IMG/VR virus record: IMGVR_UViG_3300032289_001088
Span: 1 to 38,965 of that record
Length of the DNA stretch: 38,965 nucleotides
From: a virus
Direction: 5' to 3' (one strand)
In this document: piece after piece, positions 8,145 through 17,524 of the stretch
How positions within the stretch are numbered: the first letter of the stretch is position 1
Layout of the letters: the number at the start of each line of letters is the position of its first letter
The notes under the pieces: model-generated
Told to the model about the DNA's origin: nothing
What the model saw: the letters and a program-made list of their open reading frames with translations, nothing else
Databases searched by the model: none
Made by a program: the position numbers and the translations under genes

Positions 8145-8223
8145 TGGAGCATCACGGAATCGAACCGTGGTCCCGCCAACTACCCTCGTGGGGTTCTAAT
8201 GGCGGTCGATACCTTCATGCCCC
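8145..8223 (-). ncRNA. tmRNA tRNA-like-domain mini RNA (no message domain)
   Basis: The minus strand folds as a 79-nt tRNA-like RNA. The acceptor stem is seven pairs, GGGGCAT (8223-8217) with ATGCTCC (8152-8146), with G3-U70 wobble and discriminator A at 8145: the alanine identity elements. The T arm is perfect: CACGG, loop TTCGATT, CCGTG (8169-8153). Between them there is no normal D or anticodon arm. Instead there is GGTATCGAC (8213-8205), a stem CGCCA/TGGCG with an inner hairpin ACCC/GGGT, and GGAC directly before the T stem. GGUUUCGAC after the acceptor and GGAC before the T stem are hallmarks of tmRNA ends, including mycobacterial ssrA as I recall it. The message and pseudoknot part is absent, and no CCA is encoded. 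It lies between the 319-aa gene and the scaffold gene. Confidence 0.75.
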
Positions 8224-8227
8224 TCCG

Positions 8228-9187
8228 CTACAGGTTCCTGTAGACGGATAGAGAATTTTGATCAACACCGGACGTGCCGGCAAACTTGGCTTGCTGACGC
8301 TGAGCACGAGCACGAGACCTCAACTGTGCTTCCTGATTACCGAACGTGGCCTGTGCAGCCTCAAACGAGTCGTAGTCTTCACCTTCCAATGCAGCCAACC
8401 TAGAGTCAGTAGATGCCGTAATGCCGGCAGCCTGCATCCTGTCGTCAATATCTGCAAGGGAACGGGAACGACCGTACGTGCTTGAAGACGAGGAGAAGTC
8501 TGTTGCCGTCATAGCACTCAGACGATCAACTTCATCAAGGTCTAGGTTGACCCCGTACTGGCTGGACTTGACTGCCAACGAAACCCCACGGATCGTGTTG
8601 TTTGCTGTGGACGTAATGATCGGCATTGCGGTTTCAGAGTCAAGCAGGAACGCTAAAGCGTCCCCTCGACTAAGACCGTAGTAGTCCTGTAGTTGCTGCG
8701 TGATCTGACCGCCGGAAGAATTAATCAATTCATTGGCAACGTCGATACGAGACTTCACCTCATCGGGCGACACCTCGGCAAGCAGCAAGTCGCGTGTCTT
8801 CTCCGGGGCACTCAACGCATTGGCCTGAACGTCAGTAAGACCACCAGCCCGCAAGTTAATCCTGTACTGATTCTGCTGCGCAATAAACTGGGCCTCAGCA
8901 TTACCTGCACTCAAGTAGCCCTTGCTGACCAGATCGGCAACACCGGGAAACCGTTGCGCATATGAGACAAAAAGGTTCGGGTTCTGTCGAACGTACGACA
9001 CCACATCGGAACCACGGACTGCCTGATTCTGCTTCTTGTAGGTAGCGATAGCAGCAATCTCAGTCTGGCTAAGAGCAATACCGTTGTTCTTCATGAGCAA
9101 CGTTGTCGCGTCCATCCAACGCTCAAAACGTGCTTTTCTTGCCTGTACGCGGGCAGCTCTCCTTTGCGCTGAGGGATCGACTGCCAT
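8228..9187 (-). CDS. Putative internal virion (ejection) protein
   Basis: 319 aa, almost entirely helical. The N-terminus is basic (AQRRAARVQARKARFERWMD), and Gln/Ala-rich helices run through the rest. The C-terminal part has a Ser-rich break (TATDFSSSSSTYGRSRSLAD) followed by a basic helix (QEAQLRSRARAQRQQAKFAG). No enzyme motif is visible. It is the last of four consecutive large helical proteins that precede the scaffold gene, and its ATG overlaps the stop of the upstream gene. Podovirus ejection proteins are usually helical, basic and clustered like this. The assignment is by composition and order. The tmRNA-like RNA begins five bases after its stop. Confidence 0.5.
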   Translation of the reverse strand: MAVDPSAQRRAARVQARKARFERWMDATTLLMKNNGIALSQTEIAAIATYKKQNQAVRGSDVVSYVRQNPNLFVSYAQRFPGVADLVSKGYLSAGNAEAQFIAQQNQYRINLRAGGLTDVQANALSAPEKTRDLLLAEVSPDEVKSRIDVANELINSSGGQITQQLQDYYGLSRGDALAFLLDSETAMPIITSTANNTIRGVSLAVKSSQYGVNLDLDEVDRLSAMTATDFSSSSSTYGRSRSLADIDDRMQAAGITASTDSRLAALEGEDYDSFEAAQATFGNQEAQLRSRARAQRQQAKFAGTSGVDQNSLSVYRNL

Positions 9188-10209
9188 TACGCCATCCCGA
9201 ATGCGCTAGCGAAACTACGGTACATGTCTGCACCTTCCTCATCGGCCTCATCGGAGTCCAGCCACCTGTTGTCCATCCGGGCTTCCTGCTTCACCTGGTA
9301 CAAAGACATTGCCGTGTCCTTGCCGGCAGGGTCCTTGTACTGCAGCACCTTCGACAAGAACGGGTCATTAATGTCAATACTTTCAGGGTCAAGACCGAGA
9401 CTGTTCGCCATTACCTGAATGTAGGAATCGGCAGCATCGCGTACCGTCGTGTGACGAGTCTTCCCATCAGCAGTCGTCCACGAACCCAACTGGTTCGCTA
9501 GTGATGGGTAGTTGCCTTTGGCTCGCTCAGTCATAATGTTGTAGATGTCGTCAGGGTTACCCTGCCAGTTAGGGTCAAGAAGCTGAGTCGACCACTTGCG
9601 AAGATTCTCTTTACCGACAGTGATGCCGTTGTCCCGAGCAAACTTCTCCAAGCCCGTGTACACATTCAACGCTTCACCATCGTCAAAGGCTCCCGGACCA
9701 CGCAAGCCAACAAACTGGGCAATAGGTGTCGTGTCTATTCCCTGAAAGTTCTTCTGGCCTTTAGTCCCGTTGATGAGGATCGCCTGCAACTTGTCCTGCT
9801 TAAAGTTGTTCGGGTCATCAAGGCTCATCCAGCCGGCATACATACCCAACTTGGCAATACCAGCAGCCTGCTCAGCAGTAATCTCCACGCCAAGTGTCGC
9901 AGCAGCAGCCAGCACCGCATCCCTGCCAGTAGGGATCAGCCGCTTCTCCCACGTAGCGTCGTTGCCGTTCTCGCGGGTGAATGCCTGTTTCCAGCGGTCT
10001 GCACTGTTCTTGTACCAAGGAGTTTTGTACAACTCCGTGTAGAACCGGGGAGACGGGTTGCCACTAGGGTCAGTCCAACCGCCGGCAACTGCCCTCTCAA
10101 ACAGTTTTACCAGATCAGGTTCGGTTCCAATCAACTCCCAAGCAAACCCGTACTGTGCCGCAAGTTGCTTTTTGTCAAGTTTTGGTTTTACTGGAGGATT
10201 CTCAGCCAT
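9187..10209 (-). CDS. Putative internal virion (ejection) protein
   Basis: 340 aa. It begins with a Lys/Pro-rich tail (MAENPPVKPKLDKKQLAAQY) and continues as a helical protein with conserved-looking Trp and Tyr clusters (FYTELYKTPWYKNSADRWKQ). The middle carries the stretch LGVEITAEQAAGIAKLGMYA. The C-terminus holds ALSLYQ-type and acidic segments (DNRWLDSDEADEEGADMYRS). No catalytic motif is seen. It lies in a run of four helical virion genes with one- to three-base junctions, suggesting a complex made together. Proteins of this kind accompany the large ejection protein in some marine podovirus-like genomes. The role is inferred. Confidence 0.5.
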   Translation of the reverse strand: MAENPPVKPKLDKKQLAAQYGFAWELIGTEPDLVKLFERAVAGGWTDPSGNPSPRFYTELYKTPWYKNSADRWKQAFTRENGNDATWEKRLIPTGRDAVLAAAATLGVEITAEQAAGIAKLGMYAGWMSLDDPNNFKQDKLQAILINGTKGQKNFQGIDTTPIAQFVGLRGPGAFDDGEALNVYTGLEKFARDNGITVGKENLRKWSTQLLDPNWQGNPDDIYNIMTERAKGNYPSLANQLGSWTTADGKTRHTTVRDAADSYIQVMANSLGLDPESIDINDPFLSKVLQYKDPAGKDTAMSLYQVKQEARMDNRWLDSDEADEEGADMYRSFASAFGMA

Positions 10210-10211
10210 GA

Positions 10212-10994
10212 TTACCCAATCGCTTTCAAGAAGCCGTCAACAAACGTCGTAGCAGCCTGATAGTTACCGAACTCTGGCTGAGACTTAGCCCACTCCGCAG
10301 CAAAGTTCTGGGCATCCAACCCACCAGTCCTGGTCTGCGTACCAGCTCCATCGTCGTACACCACCGAAGGGTTTTCTTCCTGAGCATTCTTCAACGCATC
10401 ACGAAACGTCTTCAACTCGTCAGCGGATGCAGACCGACCGAGGTATGCCTGTAGTGCATCCTGCACCACCCGGTTCGCGTCCTTCTCGGGTGTGTACTGG
10501 TAGTAGGTGTTTGTTGATGGTCCACCAGAACCCGGGTCGCCACCAGCAGCCAACGGATCGTCCGAGTTCTCAAACACGGTGTTAACAATGTCAAGAATGG
10601 AAAGCTTGCTTTTTCGGTTGATCCACGCACTATTCATCACACTGACGAAGAACGTGTCACGAACGTATGAGTCAGGCACTGGAGTGCTGTACTGCGAGTA
10701 CCGCTGTGCCGCCTGCTCGATCCGGTCACGAATGTCGGAGGAAATAATTGCCGGGTTGTCCCAGATTGCCTTCGCCTGATCTCTAATGCTAACTTTTCTT
10801 GGGTCAAGAATTGGGAGGCTTTGGCCCTGCAAAAAGATGGTTGGTGTAGGTCCAGGCTTGTTCACATACAAAGGAATGTAGTAAGTGGTCGGCTCGCTAC
10901 CCGAACTCGAACTCGTACCCGTACCGGGTGCATTTACCCCGGGAAGTCCAAACGGATTAGCCTCTGTCTTTTCATCGGCACCTACAGCCATCAT
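10212..10994 (-). CDS. Putative internal virion protein
   Basis: 260 aa. Its ATG overlaps the stop of the 1841-aa gene (ATGA). The N-terminus (about 1-75) is low-complexity Gly/Ser/Pro, then a helical region contains IRDAQKAI-like and DRIEQAAQRYSQYSTP segments. The C-terminal half has the pattern ALQAYLGRSASADELKTFRD followed by FAAEWAKSQPEFGNYQAATT and a short final helix. I have the impression of this pattern in proteins encoded beside large internal virion proteins of aquatic phages, but cannot confirm it here. No enzymatic motif is visible. It probably belongs to the ejection complex. Confidence 0.5.
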   Translation of the reverse strand: MMAVGADEKTEANPFGLPGVNAPGTGTSSSSGSEPTTYYIPLYVNKPGPTPTIFLQGQSLPILDPRKVSIRDQAKAIWDNPAIISSDIRDRIEQAAQRYSQYSTPVPDSYVRDTFFVSVMNSAWINRKSKLSILDIVNTVFENSDDPLAAGGDPGSGGPSTNTYYQYTPEKDANRVVQDALQAYLGRSASADELKTFRDALKNAQEENPSVVYDDGAGTQTRTGGLDAQNFAAEWAKSQPEFGNYQAATTFVDGFLKAIG

Positions 10995-13900
10995 TCACTC
11001 CCTAAAATGCTACGGGCATTCACAAGTGGAACAAGAATCTGCTTTACAACCAAGGTGGCCTGTGGGTCCGTCTCACCAATTTCAGTCAACCTGATCACCA
11101 ACTGCTCGCGTATTTGCTTGCGTAATGCGACAGCAGCATCCGTTTGCCCCTCAATGTTCCTAAAACCAGCCGGCCCATTCTCATCTTCACGGCCAGTAGT
11201 CCAACGATCAAACACCCGTATCGCAAGATCAATTTGCTTAATCGAAGCAGGGACCGGCTCGGTTGCATCAGGACGTTTGTACCAGGCAATCATCTGACGT
11301 AACTCGCCTTCTTCCCCCCCGTTACCGTTAAGCAACTTGTTCATCTCGGTTGCGTACTTCAAAGGGTTCTGATTCAAGTCATTCTCAGTCAGCCAAGGGT
11401 ACTGTCCCCGCAAATCGTTGCGAGCTAGGGACCGGTATTCGTTGTCGTAGTACTTTGCGCTTGCTTCATCCCCTGCAAGCTGGAAATCAAGGACCATTTT
11501 GTCTATGACGCGATCCCGTTCATCACGCTGAAATCGTCCCTCAGCACCAAGAGCCGCCCGAGTAAACTCGTCAATGTCGCGGCTTTCCTTGTACCCGTTC
11601 TGGTCGTACCAGTTCCACATGGTGAATGAAAAATCTTCGCCACGTGGAAACAAGTACGTCGAGGCGACAGGGAATCTCTCAACAAGTTCTTGGTTATCCC
11701 GAACGAACTTGAAGGTCTCGCTAGATACGGCATTTGTGGTAGCCGTATAAAGGTTGCCACCCAAATCGTTGACGGGCTTAGACTTGGACTCGGTGTAAGC
11801 CGTAGCCTGCGGCCCGAAAATCTCCACCCACTTAACCATCGCGTCCACAAACGCTGTAGGTGAATCACCCTGCGATTGCAACAAGTCAAGAAAAGCCTGA
11901 CGCATACCGACCACACCAGACTGTCGGGCAATCGTCGTCACGTCGTCCATGTAAATCTGTGGCGATGCCGGCACAATGTACCCAAGAATTGTCTTCATCA
12001 CGACGACCTGTAGAGCAATGTCACCGACCGCCTTTGTGAAGTCGTTAATCTGTGTCACGTCGGAAGATGACTTGGGGCCGAGACCTGCCGCTATTGCAAT
12101 CGCTGTTGCACCCATGACTGCATTTGCGTAGATACTGTCTCGGTCGTCCTGAGAGAATCCAGTAAGGGCACGGGTCACCCCAGCGGGCAGAACCTGTTTC
12201 CAAGCAGACTGGTTAACCGAATATTCGCCCGTCATTACGGACTGAACTCCAGAGACTTGCGGGAACAGCCCGAACAATGTTGCAAGAGGGAAAGACAGTA
12301 GAGGGCCAGATAACCCTGGTATGAGCTGGTTCGGGTCAGTCGACGGAGACAACATCTTGAGTTTGCCGCCGATGCTGAATGGACTCAACGGCAAAGTGCC
12401 GCCCATGATGCCAAATACATTGCGCAGCGTGTCCCCAAGAAAACCCGTACCCGGGTACATGAAGTACTTGTCACCGTACTGGTCGGTGTACACAAAACCC
12501 GTGTCATCTAGTGCGTGATACGTCAAGCCAACTTTCCACAGACCGGTAGGGTAGTTGCTGGCAACGCGGGTCATGCGTCGAACAAAGTCCTCTGTAGCAC
12601 GGTAGTAACGCGACACGTTACGCATGTTCCAGGCGAACAAGGTTCGGTTAGCCGGATTATCTACGTACGACATTGTGAGACCAAAGGCTCGATCAACGGC
12701 CAACTGATTCACGCGGGTGTTAGCAGCCTTCTCCCCGATGATGCCTTTAAGCCAGTTGTAGTACGGGTCCAAGTCTTCAGCGATGCGCAACACATTAGCC
12801 ATGAAGATTGGCTCTTTAGAAATACGGGCGTACTGCTGTCCCATGACTTCCCAGATGCGATCCATCGCATTGAGATTAGTCATTACTGGAACAGGTGAGT
12901 ACGACTGCGCATTCACGTATGCTGGGCGATCCGCTTCACTGTAACTCCGTAGATCGTCAAACGTCAGTCCATCAAGATCAATGTCGACAGGCTTGCCCTT
13001 TTCCCGTCGAACCACAGTGTTCCACAAATTCGTGTTAAGTTTGCCATCGGCCTTTGCGAAAGTGTTCTGTACCGAAGCGAGGTATCTGTTAGCAAAGTCC
13101 TCGATGGTGGCAGTCTTCTCGTAAATTGCGGAGAAGCGTTCCTTGTAACCGAACTTAGTGTCGTTGATGATGGCTTGAACAATCTCGCGCACCACAGCAT
13201 CGCGCTCAGCAGGGTTCGCTGCGATACGTTGCAGGTTGAGAATAGCAATGCGACCTATCTCGCCATCCGTCTTGACGATTCCAGTGATGTCACGATGCCA
13301 CCCGAGGTAGTAGCGCAGTGATGCTTCGCCTGCACCGGATACATCTTCCCACTCGTCCAGTGCGTAGCGAACTTTGCCGTCAACGTACGCTCCGCCGACT
13401 GCCTTCTCCGCAAGTCGATCAGCAAGGCTAACCGAGCTAGCACTGTTGAGATTCATTGCTTCTTCAGAGATGTCATCTAAGAGGCGAGTGTGCGTGGTCA
13501 TCCATGCGGCAGCGGCAGCCTGACGGGGACTCATTCCAGTGCCACGCAAGTTGACTTTGCCGTACTTCAATTTGCCAGCAACGCCTCGCGCCCATGCTGT
13601 ACCGAGGAGGGTCCCCATCTCGTCCGTGCGCCCAGCAATAACGGCAGCCTTGTACGCCTCCCACTCCGCATCACTCATGTACTCACGAACAAACCGAAAG
13701 ATTGTCGCGTTACCAAACCCGGGGTCAGAAGTCCGTCCTAGTTTGCGATTAATAACACCAAGCCGGCTCTTACTTTTTACCTTACCCGAGAAGCCCTGCT
13801 TGTCTTGGTCCCCACGTGCTGCACGAACCAGCGTGCTACCTCTGCGTCCAAGTGCAAAATCTGACCATCGACCCTGCGTGACCCACCACATCGTGTAGTC

Positions 13901-16516
13901 CTCGATGGCATTACGGGCAACAAATCTTGGACCGGCAAGAGTTCCCAACGACCAACCGTCAGTCAAAAACTGCGCCACGGGGCGAGTAGTCCACCCAAAC
14001 AATGTCCACCACACGCCAGCCTTCTGCGACACCTTGTCGATGGCAGCGTAATCTGGCAGGCGAACATAGTCCGATGTCTGCCACATGTGGAGAGCATGTT
14101 CACGGACCTTCAGGCCGTCATCAGATACCCATTTTGATGGGTTCTCTGTCCACGACTTCTTGCTCACTAGGAATGGGTTTGCAGCCGATCCAGCAGTATC
14201 GGGAATACCGTCTGTACGTTTGATTGTTGGGGAGAAGCGTTCACCGAGCTGGGAACCAGTGACACCTACAGCCCGCGCGATCTTGATTCCATCTTGTGCA
14301 TCTTTTTGGAATCGAGCAATTCGAGCCGAGTTAATTCCACGGGCTTCGTGTATGGAGTTGATCAGACCGTTAACGATAAGGCGACGTTCAGCAATGGTGC
14401 CTTCACGGAATGCTTGAGCAATAGTTTGTGCCGTGTACTTTGTGAAGAATGCTCGAGCTAATTCGTACACTTGTTTAGTGTCACGTGCCGAGCCGACGTA
14501 AATGGTGTCACCGTTTGGCTTACGAGCGCCAAGGCGCATGAAACGATCTACGCGGGCAGAAATTGCACGCTGCGTGTAGCGGAATGCAGCCGGCCCATTG
14601 CCAGACATGCTCAACCAAGAGATCGGGTCAAAGATGTTTCGACGCTCAACACCTTCGGCAGCACCCAAAAGACCCGGGTTATCTGAAACTGTTTCGGCAA
14701 CCTTAGAAGAAGAAGTATTCGGGAAGATATCTCTGACTGTCTTGCGACCAGCATTATCTACCGGGTTACGAGTAGCCATAGCCATACGGAACCGGTTACG
14801 TGCGAACGCAATCGGAAGCGTAGCCATACTGTTTGACAACGTAGGCAAGACAGCACCACGAGTTTGCATGTTGGCCTGTGTAGTTTGTAGACGTTCAAAC
14901 AGTGGACGCTGACCACGCGCCATCCAACTGTTTGCCGGCATCCCAAGATCATCAACCAGAGAAACTAGCGGATCATCAAGTGCCTCAGCAACAGTTGAAT
15001 ACTTTGCGGCAGGAGATCCGGCAAGGATTCTTGGCGCAGCCGAGTTCTCGTAAATCCACAATGCGGCATCATCCATGTCACGGAGGCCATGACCATTCCA
15101 AGTCTCCATCTCGACCAGGATGTCTTCATCAAACTTCTTGCCGTAGTTACGGGATACCGCAGCACGTGCCGCAGCAGCGGCACCCGGCTTTGCTTTACCC
15201 GCAGCCTCGGCAGCCTTAATCTCTCTCACCTTGGCAAAGTCTTTGATCAACTGTGCCATGACAATACCGAACTGTGGACGCCTCAAAACCTTGGCAGCAG
15301 AATCCACGGTGTTGATCGTCCCGATAGCCGGGTCAATCTTGTTCAGGCTGTAGCGAAACATCCGTGCTGCTCGACCGATCTTGCCAGCATAAAGAGTCGG
15401 GTCAACAACAAAAGCGGTTCCAAAGTTTAGGGCACTGGCAGCAGTCACTGCACCCTGTGAAGTCCTAAAACCGGGAAGCAGATTACTGACAATGAGTTGG
15501 CCCGGGTTAGATGTTGCAGCCATCTCCACGCCCAGAGCAATCTCTGTGAGTTCTGGATCGGCCTGTGTCGCATCCGTCAACCCACGAATAATTTGCCACG
15601 CCTGTGGATCGTTCTGGTACTTGTCCAACCAACGTTGATAAGGGGTAGACCCATCTTCCCCGATGCCCAATTCCTGCTCTTTAGACAAGTCAAGAATCAC
15701 GTTAACTCGGTATGCACCGTACTTGTCTGAGAGCTGCTGAATCTGCTCCTGATCGTACTTGCCGGTGCTAGTCATGTCCCAGACGTAGCCCAGTTCTTCA
15801 AAGGCCCCTAAGTCCTTTTTGGCAATGTCACCCGACTTCGTTAAACCGTAGAGGCCTGCCGTGAAAGTGTGGTACGCAAGACGGTTAGCAGCCCACAAGA
15901 AGTCCGTGACAGGACCAAGCGTCTTGTCCCACACCCATGCCAAACCGTTCATAGCACTGTTCGGGTCAGACGCTGTGTCCTTGATCAACTGCTGAAGTCG
16001 AGTGTCAAAAAACTCCCCGAACGCAGCACGCTGCACAGGGTTCATTGACAAAATCACGTTAGCCTGCGTCTGTGGGTCTTCCGTGTACACAAACTTTTGG
16101 AAGGCATCTTCCATAGCAGACATGTTGATAAGGTTGCGTGCATCCTGAACGGACAGCACCTGTGTCTGTGCCAGTGCCTTCTTCAACCCTGGGAACTGGT
16201 CAAGTGACTCGGGACGCTGCTGGTAGATCATCGTCAACGCATCAATGTGTCCCTTACGCTCTAGGGAAGCAATACGCTTCACGCTAGACATCAAGGGGTC
16301 TTGACGTTCCGAACCGTCCATCCACAGGCCGCCCGAATTAGCCAACGGGTCAGGCACCATACCGGGAGTCGGCTCATACAAGCCGGCATCCACATACTTC
16401 TGACGTGCAGCACTTTTCTCTCTGCCGTAGATAGCCTCGGGAGAGTAATCCTCATCCCACCTGATGTCAGATGAGACCGTTTCGTAAACGGTGTCGTTGC
16501 CTACCTGCTGCTTCAC
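10991..16516 (-). CDS. Very large virion protein, putative ejection protein
   Basis: 1841 aa, starting at GTG four bases after TGG TGA of the upstream gene. It is the largest gene in the genome, about 14 percent of it. The first 350 residues are helical (RRTLINMSAMEDA-like region and QELGIGEDGSTPYQRWLDKY). The middle is mixed with many Arg/Tyr/Trp. Hydrophobic, possibly membrane-active stretches occur late, around residues 1320-1480 (GGTLPLSPFSIGGKLKMLSP; ANAVMGATAIAIAAGLGP). No lysozyme or transglycosylase motif was recognised. With no tape measure or tail-tube genes nearby, a long-tail ruler is unlikely. The size and hydrophobic segments fit T7 gp16-like ejection proteins that cross the envelope. 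Function is inferred. Confidence 0.55.
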   Translation of the reverse strand: MKQQVGNDTVYETVSSDIRWDEDYSPEAIYGREKSAARQKYVDAGLYEPTPGMVPDPLANSGGLWMDGSERQDPLMSSVKRIASLERKGHIDALTMIYQQRPESLDQFPGLKKALAQTQVLSVQDARNLINMSAMEDAFQKFVYTEDPQTQANVILSMNPVQRAAFGEFFDTRLQQLIKDTASDPNSAMNGLAWVWDKTLGPVTDFLWAANRLAYHTFTAGLYGLTKSGDIAKKDLGAFEELGYVWDMTSTGKYDQEQIQQLSDKYGAYRVNVILDLSKEQELGIGEDGSTPYQRWLDKYQNDPQAWQIIRGLTDATQADPELTEIALGVEMAATSNPGQLIVSNLLPGFRTSQGAVTAASALNFGTAFVVDPTLYAGKIGRAARMFRYSLNKIDPAIGTINTVDSAAKVLRRPQFGIVMAQLIKDFAKVREIKAAEAAGKAKPGAAAAARAAVSRNYGKKFDEDILVEMETWNGHGLRDMDDAALWIYENSAAPRILAGSPAAKYSTVAEALDDPLVSLVDDLGMPANSWMARGQRPLFERLQTTQANMQTRGAVLPTLSNSMATLPIAFARNRFRMAMATRNPVDNAGRKTVRDIFPNTSSSKVAETVSDNPGLLGAAEGVERRNIFDPISWLSMSGNGPAAFRYTQRAISARVDRFMRLGARKPNGDTIYVGSARDTKQVYELARAFFTKYTAQTIAQAFREGTIAERRLIVNGLINSIHEARGINSARIARFQKDAQDGIKIARAVGVTGSQLGERFSPTIKRTDGIPDTAGSAANPFLVSKKSWTENPSKWVSDDGLKVREHALHMWQTSDYVRLPDYAAIDKVSQKAGVWWTLFGWTTRPVAQFLTDGWSLGTLAGPRFVARNAIEDYTMWWVTQGRWSDFALGRRGSTLVRAARGDQDKQGFSGKVKSKSRLGVINRKLGRTSDPGFGNATIFRFVREYMSDAEWEAYKAAVIAGRTDEMGTLLGTAWARGVAGKLKYGKVNLRGTGMSPRQAAAAAWMTTHTRLLDDISEEAMNLNSASSVSLADRLAEKAVGGAYVDGKVRYALDEWEDVSGAGEASLRYYLGWHRDITGIVKTDGEIGRIAILNLQRIAANPAERDAVVREIVQAIINDTKFGYKERFSAIYEKTATIEDFANRYLASVQNTFAKADGKLNTNLWNTVVRREKGKPVDIDLDGLTFDDLRSYSEADRPAYVNAQSYSPVPVMTNLNAMDRIWEVMGQQYARISKEPIFMANVLRIAEDLDPYYNWLKGIIGEKAANTRVNQLAVDRAFGLTMSYVDNPANRTLFAWNMRNVSRYYRATEDFVRRMTRVASNYPTGLWKVGLTYHALDDTGFVYTDQYGDKYFMYPGTGFLGDTLRNVFGIMGGTLPLSPFSIGGKLKMLSPSTDPNQLIPGLSGPLLSFPLATLFGLFPQVSGVQSVMTGEYSVNQSAWKQVLPAGVTRALTGFSQDDRDSIYANAVMGATAIAIAAGLGPKSSSDVTQINDFTKAVGDIALQVVVMKTILGYIVPASPQIYMDDVTTIARQSGVVGMRQAFLDLLQSQGDSPTAFVDAMVKWVEIFGPQATAYTESKSKPVNDLGGNLYTATTNAVSSETFKFVRDNQELVERFPVASTYLFPRGEDFSFTMWNWYDQNGYKESRDIDEFTRAALGAEGRFQRDERDRVIDKMVLDFQLAGDEASAKYYDNEYRSLARNDLRGQYPWLTENDLNQNPLKYATEMNKLLNGNGGEEGELRQMIAWYKRPDATEPVPASIKQIDLAIRVFDRWTTGREDENGPAGFRNIEGQTDAAVALRKQIREQLVIRLTEIGETDPQATLVVKQILVPLVNARSILGSE

Positions 16517-16517
16517 G

Positions 16518-16961
16518 TCACCAGCCGCGACTCATGGCCATTTGAAGAAACGAATTCAACTGGCCCGTGTCGTCATAGGGTGCAAGTTTGCGCAAAGTCG
16601 CCGTCAGCGAACCGTCATTCGCAGGAACGTCAGTGATCGTCGGCCCTGGTCCCGGACCAAACGGGGAACCTGAAGTAACCGGTTCACTAGGACGCTCAGT
16701 AGGTGCGTACAGCGGCGTCACCTGTGGAACCATCGCGCTAGACGGTGCAGCAGTAGGAGCCTGCATACGTGGAGCAGTCGTACGAGTCTCAGACATTCGT
16801 GCAGAAGTCTGCAACTCCATCATGTCCTGCCCTTCACCGTACGGTCCACCAGACATGTACCGGGCACCCTGCCGGCCATCCGTACGACGAGACATCGAGC
16901 TGGGACCAGACACGGGGGCAGGGTTGGAAGGCTTGCGGTAACCACCATGACCTTCAGCCAT
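16518..16961 (-). CDS. Pro/Ser-rich structural-module protein
   Basis: 147 aa. Residues 1-105 are largely disordered in composition, rich in Gly, Pro, Ser, Arg and Thr (SGPSSMSRRTDGRQGARYMS; TSGSPFGPGPGPTITDV). The last 35 residues form a compact segment, ATLRKLAPYDDTGQLNSFLQ then MAMSRGW, that looks like the folded or docking end. Its start overlaps the end of the acidic gene upstream by 8 nt, and its stop is two bases before the giant gene. I do not recognise the family. A linker or chaperone role for the ejection proteins is possible but unsupported. Confidence 0.6.
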   Translation of the reverse strand: MAEGHGGYRKPSNPAPVSGPSSMSRRTDGRQGARYMSGGPYGEGQDMMELQTSARMSETRTTAPRMQAPTAAPSSAMVPQVTPLYAPTERPSEPVTSGSPFGPGPGPTITDVPANDGSLTATLRKLAPYDDTGQLNSFLQMAMSRGW

Positions 16962-17223
16962 TCTCGTCCTCCGTCAACTTCTTAATAATCGTGTCTGCAT
17001 CGACCATAAACTCGGCCTTGTCGATCTCTTTCCAGTCCACCCCAGCCTGCGCTAACGCAAGATGGTTCATGGACTTGAAGAAGTCTGTTGCTGCGGTAGC
17101 AATGTTGGAAGCAAACATGAACACGGCAGCAGTAGTGTCACTGTTCGTCCAAGGTGACGCTGTGACAATCTCAGCTTCATCATCTTCTTCCTCGATTACG
17201 AGGTCCAGATCGTCGTCGTCCAC
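16954..17223 (-). CDS. Small acidic hypothetical protein
   Basis: 89 aa from GTG with GGAG five bases upstream. The first 20 residues are almost all acidic (MDDDDLDLVIEEEDDEAEIV). A helical region then contains AAVFMFASNIATAATDFFKS, a Trp/Lys segment and an acidic end. The hydrophobic helix is amphipathic rather than clearly membrane-spanning. The acidic N-terminus could mimic nucleic acid or bind basic partners; the neighbouring micro-genes encode very basic proteins. This pairing is only suggestive. No family recognised. Confidence 0.55.
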   Translation of the reverse strand: MDDDDLDLVIEEEDDEAEIVTASPWTNSDTTAAVFMFASNIATAATDFFKSMNHLALAQAGVDWKEIDKAEFMVDADTIIKKLTEDENG

Positions 17224-17245
17224 GTCAACTCCAATGAGACTGTTG

Positions 17246-17524
17246 TTACCATTTCACTTTGTCGGCCCAGTACGCGGCAGACATTTTGCCTTTGGCAATG
17301 TTGCTTGCGTGGCGGGCTTTGAACGCTTCACGACGTTTGCGGTACGCCTCCGATTCACCGGACTTGCGTGGTGAACCGGAGACCCCCTGCTGACCAAATC
17401 GGATCGTCTTCACTACATCACCCTGTTTAGCCACAACAACATGCGACTTAGTTGGATGGTTAGGTGTGCGCTTGGGCTGGTTGTAGCCAGTCACTCCTAT
17501 GCGCTTTAGGCGAGGATCAGTCAT
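17246..17524 (-). CDS. Small basic conserved phage protein
   Basis: 92 aa, strongly basic. The C-terminal half has a conserved-looking block: YRKRREAFKARHASNIAKGK followed by MSAAYWADKVKW. Short proteins with a KARH...SAAYW...W ending occur in many aquatic phages near the portal gene, according to my recollection, without known function. The N-terminus (KRTPNHPTKSHVVVAKQGDV) is a short beta-like segment. It overlaps the 54-aa gene upstream by 8 nt. It may bind DNA or the portal. No enzyme motif. Confidence 0.6.
   Translation of the reverse strand: MTDPRLKRIGVTGYNQPKRTPNHPTKSHVVVAKQGDVVKTIRFGQQGVSGSPRKSGESEAYRKRREAFKARHASNIAKGKMSAAYWADKVKW

Noticed and set aside
8145-8223. Ordinary tRNA gene
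   Set aside because: The acceptor and T arms fit, but no seven-base anticodon loop with a five-pair stem exists and the D arm is atypical. The tmRNA-like description explains more of the bases.
10991-16516. Tape measure protein of a long-tailed phage
   Set aside because: No tail-tube, tail-chaperone or baseplate genes were recognised, and the order with N4-type capsid and connector fits a short tail better.
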